A stretch of DNA of 64,000 nt from positions 3,658,001 through 3,722,000 of the forward strand of contig JASGIS010000001.1 of NCBI GenBank assembly GCA_047601745.1, read 5' to 3'. Shown here piece by piece: positions 43,573 through 52,759 of this stretch (the stretch's first letter is position 1; each line of letters opens with the position of its first letter). Made by a program: the position numbers and the translations under genes. The DNA is from JAKPAM01 sp047601745 (GTDB lineage: Bacteria > Pseudomonadota > Gammaproteobacteria > Burkholderiales > Burkholderiaceae_E). The notes beneath the pieces were generated by a model that ran no database searches, was not told where the DNA came from, and worked only from the letters and a program-made list of their open reading frames with translations.

Positions 43573-45180
43573 GTGAATCCTCTTGCAAATCCTGCCCGCG
43601 GGACCCGTGGGATGGCGGTCGCGCCGCATTCGCTGGCCGCGCAGAGCGCGCTGGCGGTCCTGCGCGAGGGCGGCAACGCGATCGAGGCGATGGTCGCGGC
43701 GGCGGCGACGATCGCGGTCGTCTATCCGCACATGAACAGCATCGGCGGCGACGCGTTCTGGCTGATCGCGCCGCCCGGCCAGGCACCGCGCGCGCTCGAG
43801 GCCTGCGGCGCGGCGGCAGCGGCGGCGACGATCGACCGCTATCGCGATGCCGGCCTGACGTCGATCCCGTTCCGCGGCCCGTGGGCGGCCAACACCGTCG
43901 CCGGCACGCTGTCCGGTTGGGAAGCGGCGCTGTCGTGGTCGCGCGAATCGTTCGGCGGCCGCCTGCCGCTGTCGCGGCTGCTGGCCGACGCGATCGGTTA
44001 TGCGCGCGACGGCATGCCGGTCACGCGCAGCCAGTCGGCGTGCACGGCAGCCAAGCGCGACGAATTGTCGGCGATCAGCGGCTTCGCGCGGACCTTTCTC
44101 GTCGACGGGCAGGTGCCGGCCGCCGGCACGCGCTTTCGCCAGCCGCGGCTGGGCGACACGCTCGCGCAACTGGCGCGCGCCGGGCTCGACGATTTCTATC
44201 GCGGCGAACTGGCGGCGACGCTGGCGGCCGACCTGCAGCGCGTCGGCAGCCCGTTGACGGCCAAGGACCTGGCGGCGCAGCGCGCGGTCTGGAAGACCCC
44301 GCTGGTGCTCGCGCATTCGCAGGGCCGGGTCTACAACCAGCCGCCGCCGACGCAGGGCCTGGTGTCGCTGCTGATCCTCGGCCAGCTCGACCGGCTGCTG
44401 CGGCCCGGCCAGTCGCCGTTCGATGCCGAATACGTGCATGCCTGCGTCGAGGCGACCAAACGCGCGTTCGCGATCCGCGACCGCTACATCACCGACCCGG
44501 CTTTCATGCGCGACGATCCGCAGACCTTCCTCGCGCCCGAGCAGCTCGACCGCCACGTCGCGGCGATCGTGCCCGACCGGGCCGCGCGCTGGGGAGCCGG
44601 GCACGGCCCGGCCGACACCGTGTGGATGGGCGTCGTCGACGGCCAGGGGATGGCGGTCAGCTTCATCCAGAGCCTGTACCACGAGTTCGGCAGCGGCATC
44701 GTCCTCGAGCAGTCGGGCATCAACTGGCAGAACCGCGGCTGCAGCTTCTCGCTGGACCCGAACGCGCTGAACCCGCTGGCGCCCGGCCGCAAGCCGTTCC
44801 ATACGCTGAATCCGGCGATGGCCCGGATGAACGACGGCCGCGTGATCGTCTACGGCAACATGGGCGGCGACGGCCAGCCGCAGTCGCAGAGCGCGGTGTT
44901 CAGCCGGATCGTGCACTTCGGCATGAATCCGCAGGCGGCGATCGACGCGCCGCGCTGGCTGCTCGGCCGCACCTGGGGCCAGACCAGCGATACGCTCAAG
45001 CTCGAATCGCGTTTCGAGCGGCCCGTCGTCGACCGGCTGCGCGCGATGGGGCACGAGGTCGAACTGCTGGCGCCTTACGACGAGACGATGGGCCATGCCG
45101 GCGCGATCGTGCGCAGCGCCGACGGCCTGTTCGAGGGCGGGCACGACCCGCGCAGCGACGGCGCGACGGCCGGCTACTGA
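43573..45180 (+). CDS. Gamma-glutamyltransferase family protein
   Basis: A 535-residue Ntn-hydrolase. AVAPHSLAAQSALAVLREGGNAIEAMVAAAATIAVVYPHMNSIGGDAF is the family N-terminus. The autoprocessing Thr is probably the one in ADTVWMGVVDG, the position of TTHxSVVD in E. coli GGT. There is no signal peptide, unlike periplasmic GGT, so this may be a cytoplasmic member such as YwrD or the oxamate amidohydrolase HpxW. The true substrate is open. Start GTG 43573 has a GGAG site; 123 bp separate it from the divergent regulator. Confidence 0.88.
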   Translation: MNPLANPARGTRGMAVAPHSLAAQSALAVLREGGNAIEAMVAAAATIAVVYPHMNSIGGDAFWLIAPPGQAPRALEACGAAAAAATIDRYRDAGLTSIPFRGPWAANTVAGTLSGWEAALSWSRESFGGRLPLSRLLADAIGYARDGMPVTRSQSACTAAKRDELSAISGFARTFLVDGQVPAAGTRFRQPRLGDTLAQLARAGLDDFYRGELAATLAADLQRVGSPLTAKDLAAQRAVWKTPLVLAHSQGRVYNQPPPTQGLVSLLILGQLDRLLRPGQSPFDAEYVHACVEATKRAFAIRDRYITDPAFMRDDPQTFLAPEQLDRHVAAIVPDRAARWGAGHGPADTVWMGVVDGQGMAVSFIQSLYHEFGSGIVLEQSGINWQNRGCSFSLDPNALNPLAPGRKPFHTLNPAMARMNDGRVIVYGNMGGDGQPQSQSAVFSRIVHFGMNPQAAIDAPRWLLGRTWGQTSDTLKLESRFERPVVDRLRAMGHEVELLAPYDETMGHAGAIVRSADGLFEGGHDPRSDGATAGY

Positions 45181-45270
45181 GGACTGCTGAGGACTGCTGA
45201 GGACTGCTGAGGACTGCTGAGGACTGCTGACGACGACTGGCGACCGCTGAGGACTGCTGAGGACCGCTGA
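45181..45270. repeat. 10-bp tandem repeat GGACTGCTGA
   Basis: Five perfect units (45181-45230) directly abut the gamma-glutamyltransferase stop codon, which itself reads like part of a unit. Degenerate copies continue to about 45270. The remainder of the 261-bp gap has no recognisable gene. Confidence 0.93.
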
Positions 45271-45441
45271 CGACGGCCGGCTGCCGAGTGACGGTGTTCT
45301 TCGTCGAGGGTTGGTGAGGCCGTTTCGAGCGCGGCCGGCAGGTGCCGCGCGGACCGTGCAAGCCATTCGTAAGAAAACGCTTCAGCCCTGCCAGGGCGAT
45401 GTGCCAACATCACGGTCGACCAGCCATTGAACGGAATTCTC

Positions 45442-46197
45442 ATGGACGACATGCTGGCCTTGCTGGCCGATCCCACCGCCTGGGCGGCGCTGGCGACCCT
45501 GATCGTGATGGAAGTCGTACTCGGGATCGACAACCTGATCTTCATCTCGATCCTGACCAACCGGCTGCCCGAGCAGCACCGCGCCCGGGCGCGGCGCATC
45601 GGCCTGACGCTGGCGCTGGTGCTGAGGCTCGTGCTGCTGGGCACGGTGGCGATCATCGTTCGCTTGACCGAGCCGGTCGTCACGGTCTTCGATCACGGTT
45701 TTTCCTGGCGCGACATCATCCTGATCGCCGGCGGCCTGTTCCTCGTGTGGAAGGCGACGCGCGAGATCCACGAGACGATGTCGCCCGACGAGCACGACGA
45801 GCAGCAGGCCGAAGGCGGTGCGGCGGGCGGCAGCTTCGCGGCCGCGATCGGACAGATCCTCGTGCTGGACCTGGTGTTCTCGATCGACAGCATCGTGACG
45901 GCGGTCGGCATGACCGAGCACATCCCGATCATGGTCATCGCCGTGATCGTCGCGGTGTCGGTGATGATGCTGGCGGCCACGCCGCTGGCCAATTTCATCA
46001 AGGCCAATCCGACGATCGTGATGCTCGCGCTGGGCTTCCTGATCATGATCGGCATGACGCTGATCGCCGAGGGCTTCGGCGCGCACGTGCCCAAGGGCTA
46101 CATCTACACGGCGATGACGTTCTCGGCCGCGGTCGAGGCCTTGAACATGGTCGCCCGTCGTCGGCGGGCGGCCGCCCGCGCCGCGGGCCGCCATTGA
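45442..46197 (+). CDS. TerC family integral membrane protein
   Basis: A 251-residue protein with seven or so helices. VMEVVLGIDNLIFISILTNRLPEQHRARARRIGLTLALVLRL is the hallmark TerC segment, with the conserved Asp, and VLDLVFSIDSIVTAVGM is the matching second Asp motif. TerC proteins are linked to metal ion (notably manganese) export and metalation of secreted proteins. ATG 45442 is chosen over TTG 45427. The C-terminal Arg/Ala-rich tail is typical of this genome. Confidence 0.93.
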   Translation: MDDMLALLADPTAWAALATLIVMEVVLGIDNLIFISILTNRLPEQHRARARRIGLTLALVLRLVLLGTVAIIVRLTEPVVTVFDHGFSWRDIILIAGGLFLVWKATREIHETMSPDEHDEQQAEGGAAGGSFAAAIGQILVLDLVFSIDSIVTAVGMTEHIPIMVIAVIVAVSVMMLAATPLANFIKANPTIVMLALGFLIMIGMTLIAEGFGAHVPKGYIYTAMTFSAAVEALNMVARRRRAAARAAGRH

Positions 46198-46223
46198 AGC
46201 GGCGGTTGCGGATGCGCGGACGG

Positions 46224-46332
46224 GCTTCGATGGGCGAGCGGCTTTCGATGGGTGAACGGGTCTCGACGGACGAGCGGGTTTCGACGGACGAGTGGGTTTC
46301 GACGGACGAATGCGTTTCGACGGGGGAGCGGG
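46224..46332. repeat. 18-bp tandem repeat, six units
   Basis: Units resemble TTTCGACGGACGAGCGGG. They lie just before the GTG start chosen for the next gene. If an upstream ATG (46212) were used, they would encode a (VSTDER)-like hexapeptide repeat before the signal peptide, which is unlikely. Confidence 0.85.
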
Positions 46333-46349
46333 CGGGGCGCGGCGCACGG

Positions 46350-47027
46350 GTGCGGCAGCGCGGGCGAGCATGGATCGGCGCTGCGGCGCTGGCCGTCGCG
46401 ACAGCCTCGCTGACGATCGCGCCGGCGTTTGCCGCCGATGCCGGCGCCTCCGGTGTTCTCGGCGTCTCCGGTGTTCTCGGCGTCTCCGGCGTCTCCGGCG
46501 TCTCCGGCGGCGCGGACGCCGGCGGGATCGGCGGCGGTGCGACGCCGGCCGGCGGGAATCGGACGGACGAGCAGGGCGGGGCGGCGGCAGGCACGCAGTG
46601 GCCGGGGAGCGCCGACGAACGCTGGCAAGTCTGGATCAACCCCGGCATGTACTCCCGGCATTTCAACCGCGATCTCGGGCTGCGCGAGAACAACACCGGC
46701 TTTGGCGCCGAGGTGATCGCCGGGCGTGAGCACGGGCTGCTGTTCGGCGGTTATCACAACAGCAATGATGCGTGGACCCGCTACGCCGGCTACCTGTGGC
46801 GTCCGCTGTGGTGGGGCGAGCCGCGCGGATTGCAGGCCGGCCTCGGCGTGATCGTCGCTGCGTTCGACGGTTATCCGGAGATGCGCGGCGGCGGCTGGTT
46901 CATCGGCGCGCTGCCGGTGCTGGCGATCGAATACGGGCGCCTCGGCGCGAACCTGACCGTCGTGCCCGGCTACAAGGACCGGCTGCACGGCGCGATCGCC
47001 GTGCAGGTGCGGCTGCGCGTCTGGTAG
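46350..47027 (+). CDS. Exported PagP-like beta-barrel protein
   Basis: A 225-residue exported protein. With the GTG start the signal peptide is well formed (RQRGRAWIG, hydrophobic core, APAFA). The mature N-terminus is a Gly/Val/Ser repeat (GVLGVSG units). The C-terminal 130 residues alternate polar and aromatic residues as in a small outer-membrane barrel. HGLLFGGYHNSNDAWTRYAG and LPVLAIEYGRLGANLTVVPGYKD line up by eye with the HGLYAMAFKDSWNKW and LPLASVGYG segments of the lipid A palmitoyltransferase PagP. The catalytic Asp of the Asp-Ser pair would be Asn here. The alternative ATG at 46212 would put six 18-bp repeats before the signal sequence. Confidence 0.6.
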   Translation: MRQRGRAWIGAAALAVATASLTIAPAFAADAGASGVLGVSGVLGVSGVSGVSGGADAGGIGGGATPAGGNRTDEQGGAAAGTQWPGSADERWQVWINPGMYSRHFNRDLGLRENNTGFGAEVIAGREHGLLFGGYHNSNDAWTRYAGYLWRPLWWGEPRGLQAGLGVIVAAFDGYPEMRGGGWFIGALPVLAIEYGRLGANLTVVPGYKDRLHGAIAVQVRLRVW

Positions 47028-47143
47028 CGCGGCGGGCGGCATCGGCCCGGAGCCGGACTCGCACAGGCTCGACTCCGGGTGCCTTTGCTTTCGCTCCGGA
47101 CCAGCGGGCTGCGCCGGCTCTTCGTATCGCGGGTATTTTTACT

Positions 47144-47166
47144 GAAAATAAGAATACGTATCGTTA
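47144..47166. promoter_or_regulatory. AT-rich palindromic patch, possible Fur box
   Basis: This A/T-rich stretch contains the self-complementary core ATACGTAT (47153-47161 region) and agrees with the 19-bp Fur consensus at about 10 of 19 positions, a borderline match. It is the most AT-rich segment of the 244-bp gap and lies 105 bp upstream of the DUF4198 gene, a family often linked to metal uptake. Confidence 0.35.
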
Positions 47167-47271
47167 GTGCTACGATCACGAAAATCCGTAAGAAACCTCA
47201 AGAGATCCCTTGTGTGGACCGGCATCTTTTCCGTTCGGCGAAATGCGCGATCCGCCTCAACAGGAGAAACC

Positions 47272-47997
47272 ATGATCAAGATCTTGTCCGTGCTCGCCGT
47301 CGCCCTCGGCTTCGCGACGGCGGCGAATGCCCACCACGTATGGCTCGAGCAGACGCCCGGCAAGAACGCGACGATCCGCTTCGGCGAGTTCGCGGACAAT
47401 CTGCGCGAGGCCTCGCCCGGCTTGCTCGACGGCTTCGTGAAGCCCACGGCCACGCTGCTGTCGGCCCAGGGCGAGCGCAGCGCCGATGCCGCCAAGACCG
47501 CCACCGGCTTCGCGCTGCCGTTCGGCGCCGGTCGCGGCCAGAGCATCGTCGCCGAGGAGACCCGTTATCCGCTGCGCAAGACCAAGCAGGGCGAGCAGGA
47601 AATGGCGAGCTGGTTTCAGCCCGGCGCCCGGCTGATCACCGATTTTTCGGTGCAGAAGCCCAAGCTCGCGCTGGACCTGGTGCCGGCGGGCCGGCCCGGC
47701 GCGTTCACGTTGTACTTCAAGGGCCAGCCGCTGCCCAAGACCAAGGTCGAACTGCTGACGCAATCGGGTTGGAGCCGGCACGCTTATACCGATGAGCAGG
47801 GCAACGTGCAGATCGACATGCCCTGGAAGGGGCAATACGTCGCCGAGGTCAGGCACACCGATCGCACGCCGGGCGAGCGGGACGGCGAGAAATACGACCA
47901 GGTCAGCTATGTGACCTCGGTGACCTACGTGAAGGCCGACGGTCTGACGCCGATCCCGGCCGGCCCGGTCAAGCCGGCCAACCCGCCGAAGAACTGA
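47272..47997 (+). CDS. DUF4198 domain-containing exported protein
   Basis: A 241-residue protein with a clear signal peptide (MIKILSVLAVALGFATAANAHHVWLEQ, cleaved after NA or ANA). The mature part starts with His-His, and shows the DUF4198 pattern: beta-rich, HHVWLE, TLYFKGQPLPKTKVELLTQSGW, YTDEQGNVQIDMPWKGQYVAEVRH. Related proteins occur beside nickel/cobalt or TonB-dependent metal uptake genes, and the N-terminal His pair could bind metal. No transporter gene is adjacent here. ATG has an AGGAGA ribosome site. Confidence 0.85.
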   Translation: MIKILSVLAVALGFATAANAHHVWLEQTPGKNATIRFGEFADNLREASPGLLDGFVKPTATLLSAQGERSADAAKTATGFALPFGAGRGQSIVAEETRYPLRKTKQGEQEMASWFQPGARLITDFSVQKPKLALDLVPAGRPGAFTLYFKGQPLPKTKVELLTQSGWSRHAYTDEQGNVQIDMPWKGQYVAEVRHTDRTPGERDGEKYDQVSYVTSVTYVKADGLTPIPAGPVKPANPPKN

Positions 47998-48001
47998 CAG
48001 C

Positions 48002-48031
48002 GCCGCCGCGAGCGTCGCGCTGCGCGGCGGC
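48002..48031. terminator. Bidirectional hairpin between convergent genes
   Basis: GCCGCCGCG (48002-48010) pairs perfectly with CGCGGCGGC (48023-48031) in the 45-bp gap between the convergent DUF4198 and thioesterase genes. No T-tract on either side. Confidence 0.4.
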
Positions 48032-48042
48032 CGGACCGGAGC

Positions 48043-48588
48043 TCAGTCGCCGGGCGTCGATTCGATGGCGGATGATGCGGTGCAGGCATGCGCGGGCGGC
48101 TCGACGACGGCGAACACCGCGTTCGAGCGCAGCACCTCGCGCTCGCCGACCGTCAGGATGCAGTCGGCGAAGACCAGCGTGCGGCCGTTCTTGCGCATGC
48201 CGACCCGCGCTTCGAGCCAGTCTCCGAGCTTGACGCCGACCAGGAAATCGGCGGCCAGCGAGACCGTGACCTGGCCGCCGCGAATGCCGCGGGCCTGCGA
48301 CACGTTGATGCCGAGCGTCGCGTCGGCCAGCGTCATCAGCATGCCGCCGTGCGCGTTGCCGCGAAAGTTGGCGTGGCGCTGGCTGACGCGCAGGCCGAGG
48401 ATCGTCGTGCCGTCGGGCGCCGGCTTCGCGTAGACGGGGCCGAGCTGGGAGAACCACGAGGGTCCGCGCTGGATCCGCTTGAAGCCTTCGGGCACGGGCA
48501 GCGCATCGTCGGCGCCGTCCGCGTCGGCGCGCGGCTGGAGAGGCTGGTCGGCGCCGTCGGGGGCGGCGGAGGAGGGGGCGGCAGGCAT
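48043..48588 (-). CDS. PaaI-type hotdog-fold thioesterase
   Basis: A 181-residue protein with one hotdog domain. NFRGNAHGGMLMTLADATLGIN is the family signature, with the conserved His-Gly-Gly and the downstream Asp acting in acyl-CoA hydrolysis. The 35-residue N-terminal extension is Ala/Asp-rich and probably disordered. It likely cleaves acyl-CoA or aryl-CoA thioesters and may relate to the acyl-CoA synthetase encoded 265 bp upstream in the same direction, though a repeat array lies between them. Confidence 0.86.
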   Translation of the reverse strand: MPAAPSSAAPDGADQPLQPRADADGADDALPVPEGFKRIQRGPSWFSQLGPVYAKPAPDGTTILGLRVSQRHANFRGNAHGGMLMTLADATLGINVSQARGIRGGQVTVSLAADFLVGVKLGDWLEARVGMRKNGRTLVFADCILTVGEREVLRSNAVFAVVEPPAHACTASSAIESTPGD

Positions 48589-48700
48589 GTCGGAATGGTC
48601 CGTGACGATCGAGTGACGGACCGCAGTCTACCGAAGCCGCCCGGCGCCCGCCGGCATCGCCGCCGGACCGGCAGTCGGAGGCCGTCGCCGGGCCGACCGC

Positions 48701-48805
48701 CCGAGGCCGCCGGAGGTCGTCGCCAAGCCGACCACCCGAGGCTGCCGGAGGTCGTCACCAAGCCGACCACCCGAGGCTGCCGGAGGTCGTCACCAAGCCG
48801 ACCAC
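48701..48805. repeat. 35-bp tandem repeat, three units
   Basis: Units at 48701-48735, 48736-48770 and 48771-48805 begin CCGAGGC and end CCGACCAC. The last two are identical and the first differs at two positions; truncated copies flank both sides. It occupies the gap between the acyl-CoA synthetase and thioesterase genes and has no open-frame significance. It is not a CRISPR, since units abut without spacers. Confidence 0.93.
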
Positions 48806-48853
48806 CCGAGGCCGCCGCTGGCCGGCGTCAGTGACCGTTCGTTCGATCGAAGC

Positions 48854-50452
<1,599 letters not shown>

Positions 50453-50567
50453 GGTCTCCTCGGTCTTTCAGGGGGGCGCGGACCGGCGGGCCGGTCGCGC
50501 GGCCAGTCCGATTCCGGCCGTAGGATGCGCTCAAACGCGCGGGCGCCGGAACTAGGGAAACCCCACG

Positions 50568-51374
50568 TCAGTCGGATTCGCGCGGAATCGGCAGTCCCTG
50601 CTCGACCAGTCGGCGCCAGACCTCTTCGGCGTCGTCGGCGAACGAGAGCAGGCCCGCGTCCTGCGGGTCGATCATCCGCTCCTCGACCAGCAGTTCGAGG
50701 TCGATCACGCGCCGCCAGTACGCGGTGTCGAACAGCACGACCGGCACGCGCGGCATCTTGCGCGTCTGGCACAGCGTCAGCACCTCGAACAGCTCGTCGA
50801 GCGTGCCGAAGCCGCCCGGAAACGCGACCAGCGCGGCCGCGCGCAGCGCGAAGTGCATCTTGCGCATCGCGAAGTAATGGAACCGGAACGTCAGGTCCGG
50901 CGTGCTCCACGGATTGGGCATCTGCTCGTGCGGCAACGTGATGTTCAGCCCGATCGACGCCGCGCCGACCTCGCTGGCGCCGCGATTGGCCGCTTCCATG
51001 ATGCCGGGGCCGCCGCCGGTCATGATCACGTTGTCGCGGCCCTCGTCCGCGTGGCGCAGCGCGCCGCCGCGCTGCGAGGCGATCGTCGCGAACAGCCGCG
51101 CCTGCTGGTACCAGTGGTCGTGGCGCTCGCGCTGGCTCGCGGGCAGGCCCGCCACCGCCGGCGGCTGGTCGGCCGGGCGGACCCGGGCGCTGCCGAAAAC
51201 GACGATCGTCGAGCGTACGCCGCGGGCGCGCATCGCCTGCTCGGCCTTCTCGTATTCGAGCATGAAGCGCAGGCCGCGCTGGGCATCGGCGAGCATGAAG
51301 TCCTGGTCGAGGGCGGCGAGCCGGTAGCTGGCGGCCGCGAGTTGTCGGGTGTTGTCGGGTGTGGTCATCGGCAT
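50568..51374 (-). CDS. LOG family protein (TIGR00730, Rossmann fold)
   Basis: A 268-residue protein with the LOG motifs: GGGPGIMEAANRGASEVGA and the diagnostic PGGFGTLDELFEVLTL. Characterised members release the base from cytokinin or AMP-type nucleoside monophosphates (phosphoribohydrolase). In bacteria without plant hosts it may serve nucleotide turnover. Translation could start at ATG 51374 or 51368, or GTG 51386; no ribosome site decides. Confidence 0.88.
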   Translation of the reverse strand: MPMTTPDNTRQLAAASYRLAALDQDFMLADAQRGLRFMLEYEKAEQAMRARGVRSTIVVFGSARVRPADQPPAVAGLPASQRERHDHWYQQARLFATIASQRGGALRHADEGRDNVIMTGGGPGIMEAANRGASEVGAASIGLNITLPHEQMPNPWSTPDLTFRFHYFAMRKMHFALRAAALVAFPGGFGTLDELFEVLTLCQTRKMPRVPVVLFDTAYWRRVIDLELLVEERMIDPQDAGLLSFADDAEEVWRRLVEQGLPIPRESD

Positions 51375-51474
51375 CGCGATCGGCACGCGGCCCCGTCGAT
51401 CGGCGCCCGCGCGTGTCGAGCGATTCTATTTCACCGAGGCCGCAAGGCGCGGCGGGCGCCGCTGCGCCGACGGC

Positions 51475-52185
51475 TCAACGGTCGTCGAGCAGGCGCCGGG
51501 CGGCGTCGAGCTCGGCGTCGGTGCCGGCGGCCGATGACGAGGCGCCGGCATCGGAATCGGCGCGAGCGCCGGCCTGCGCGGTCGGCGGCGGGCGCCGGCC
51601 GACGCGCGACCACACCAGCAAACCGAGCAGCAGCAGCGCGAACGGTCCGCCCCACAGCAGCCAGGTGCTGCGCTGGACCGGCGGCTTGTACAGCACGAAC
51701 TGGCCGTAGCGATCGACCAGGTAGGACTTGATCTGCTCGTCGCTGCGGCCCTGCTCGATCATCGCCTTGACCTGGTTGCGCAGGTCGACCGCCAGTTCGG
51801 CGTTCGAGTCGGCCAGCGTCTGGTTCTGGCAGACCAGGCAGCGCAGTTCTTCGGACAGATGCTTGAGCCGCGTCTCGGTCTCGGCGCCGGACGCGGCCCA
51901 GGCCGGCGCCGGGCCCGCCAGGCCGATCAACAGCGCCAGCAGCAGCGCGAGGAAACCCGCGATCGCCGGCCGCGCCGGCCGGAGGGCGGGGAGGGCATGG
52001 ACAGCGCGAACGGCATGAGCGGCACGGCGGACATGAAGGGAACGAACGGGACGGCGGGCACCAACGGCGCGGCGGGCACGGAGGGCAGGGAGGGCAGGGA
52101 GGGCAGGGAGGGCAGGGAGGGCAGGGAGAGCACGGGGGCCACCGGCAGCGGTAGGGGCGCGCATCGTCTCGTCGGTGGATCGCAT
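51475..52185 (-). CDS. ccmH: Cytochrome c maturation protein CcmH
   Basis: The core is CcmH: signal-type helix FLALLLALLIGLAGPAPAWA, then LSEELRCLVCQNQTLADSNA (Cys-x-x-Cys, the thiol pair that handles apocytochrome heme-binding cysteines), then a C-terminal helix (LLWGGPFALLLLGLLVW). The usual length is about 150; here it is 236, because about 75 residues with ALP repeats and Arg-rich sequence precede the signal helix. That extension is encoded by a 9-bp tandem repeat, so the true start may lie further in. ATG 52185 gives a TGATG junction with ccmG. Confidence 0.88.
   Translation of the reverse strand: MRSTDETMRAPTAAGGPRALPALPALPALPALPALRARRAVGARRPVRSLHVRRAAHAVRAVHALPALRPARPAIAGFLALLLALLIGLAGPAPAWAASGAETETRLKHLSEELRCLVCQNQTLADSNAELAVDLRNQVKAMIEQGRSDEQIKSYLVDRYGQFVLYKPPVQRSTWLLWGGPFALLLLGLLVWSRVGRRPPPTAQAGARADSDAGASSSAAGTDAELDAARRLLDDR
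52081..52125. repeat. 9-bp tandem repeat at the 5' end of ccmH
   Basis: Five perfect units of GAGGGCAGG. Read on the minus strand they encode Ala-Leu-Pro repeats in the predicted N-terminal extension of CcmH. Confidence 0.92.
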
Positions 52186-52721
52186 CACGAGGCCGCCTGC
52201 AGTTCACGGACCTTCGGCAGCAGCGTCCGTTCGAGCAGCTCGGGCGTCAGCGGGCCGACGTGTTTGTAGCGGATCACGCCCTGCCGGTCGATCAGGAAGG
52301 TCTCGGGCGCACCGTAGACGCCGTAGTCGATCGCGACCTTGCCGGTGAAATCGCTGACCGTCAGCTCGTACGGATCGCCGAGCCGCGCGAGCCACGCCGT
52401 CGAGTTGTCGAGCATGTCCTTCCAGGCCAGCCCGACGATCGGCACGGCCTTCGAGCGGGCCAGCTCAAGCAGCACCGGGTGCTCGACGTGGCAGGCGGTG
52501 CACCACGATCCCCAGACGTTGAGCAGCCAGACGCGGCCGTGCATCGCCTGCGGCGACCAGTTCGTCTGCGGGTCGCGCAGCAGCGGCAGCGAGAACGCCG
52601 GCGCGGGTTTGCCGATCAGTGGTGAAGGCAGCTCGCGCGGGTCGCGGTCGAGCCCGCGGTAAAGGAACAGGCCGATCGCGGCGAACACGATCAGCGGCAG
52701 GACGAACTTGAGCCAGCGCAT
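52185..52721 (-). CDS. ccmG: Thiol:disulfide interchange protein CcmG/DsbE
   Basis: A 178-residue membrane-anchored thioredoxin. One N-terminal helix (LKFVLPLIVFAAIGLFL), then a thioredoxin fold with the active site WCTAC (Cys74 and Cys77) and a conserved GAPETFLID near the C-terminus, matching CcmG. It keeps apocytochrome c cysteines reduced in the periplasm before heme attachment. Start ATG 52721, 38 bp after ccmF; coupled to ccmH. Confidence 0.94.
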   Translation of the reverse strand: MRWLKFVLPLIVFAAIGLFLYRGLDRDPRELPSPLIGKPAPAFSLPLLRDPQTNWSPQAMHGRVWLLNVWGSWCTACHVEHPVLLELARSKAVPIVGLAWKDMLDNSTAWLARLGDPYELTVSDFTGKVAIDYGVYGAPETFLIDRQGVIRYKHVGPLTPELLERTLLPKVRELQAAS

Positions 52722-52759
52722 GCGGATACCGGGTAAGCGGGGACGTCCGATCGGGACGG

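Noticed and set aside
46212..46349. N-terminal extension with VSTDER-like repeats on the PagP-like protein
   Set aside because: It would precede a well-formed signal peptide and comes from the 18-bp repeat; the GTG at 46350 is more credible.
48701..48805. 35-bp repeats as a CRISPR array
   Set aside because: Units abut without unique spacers and there are no cas genes.
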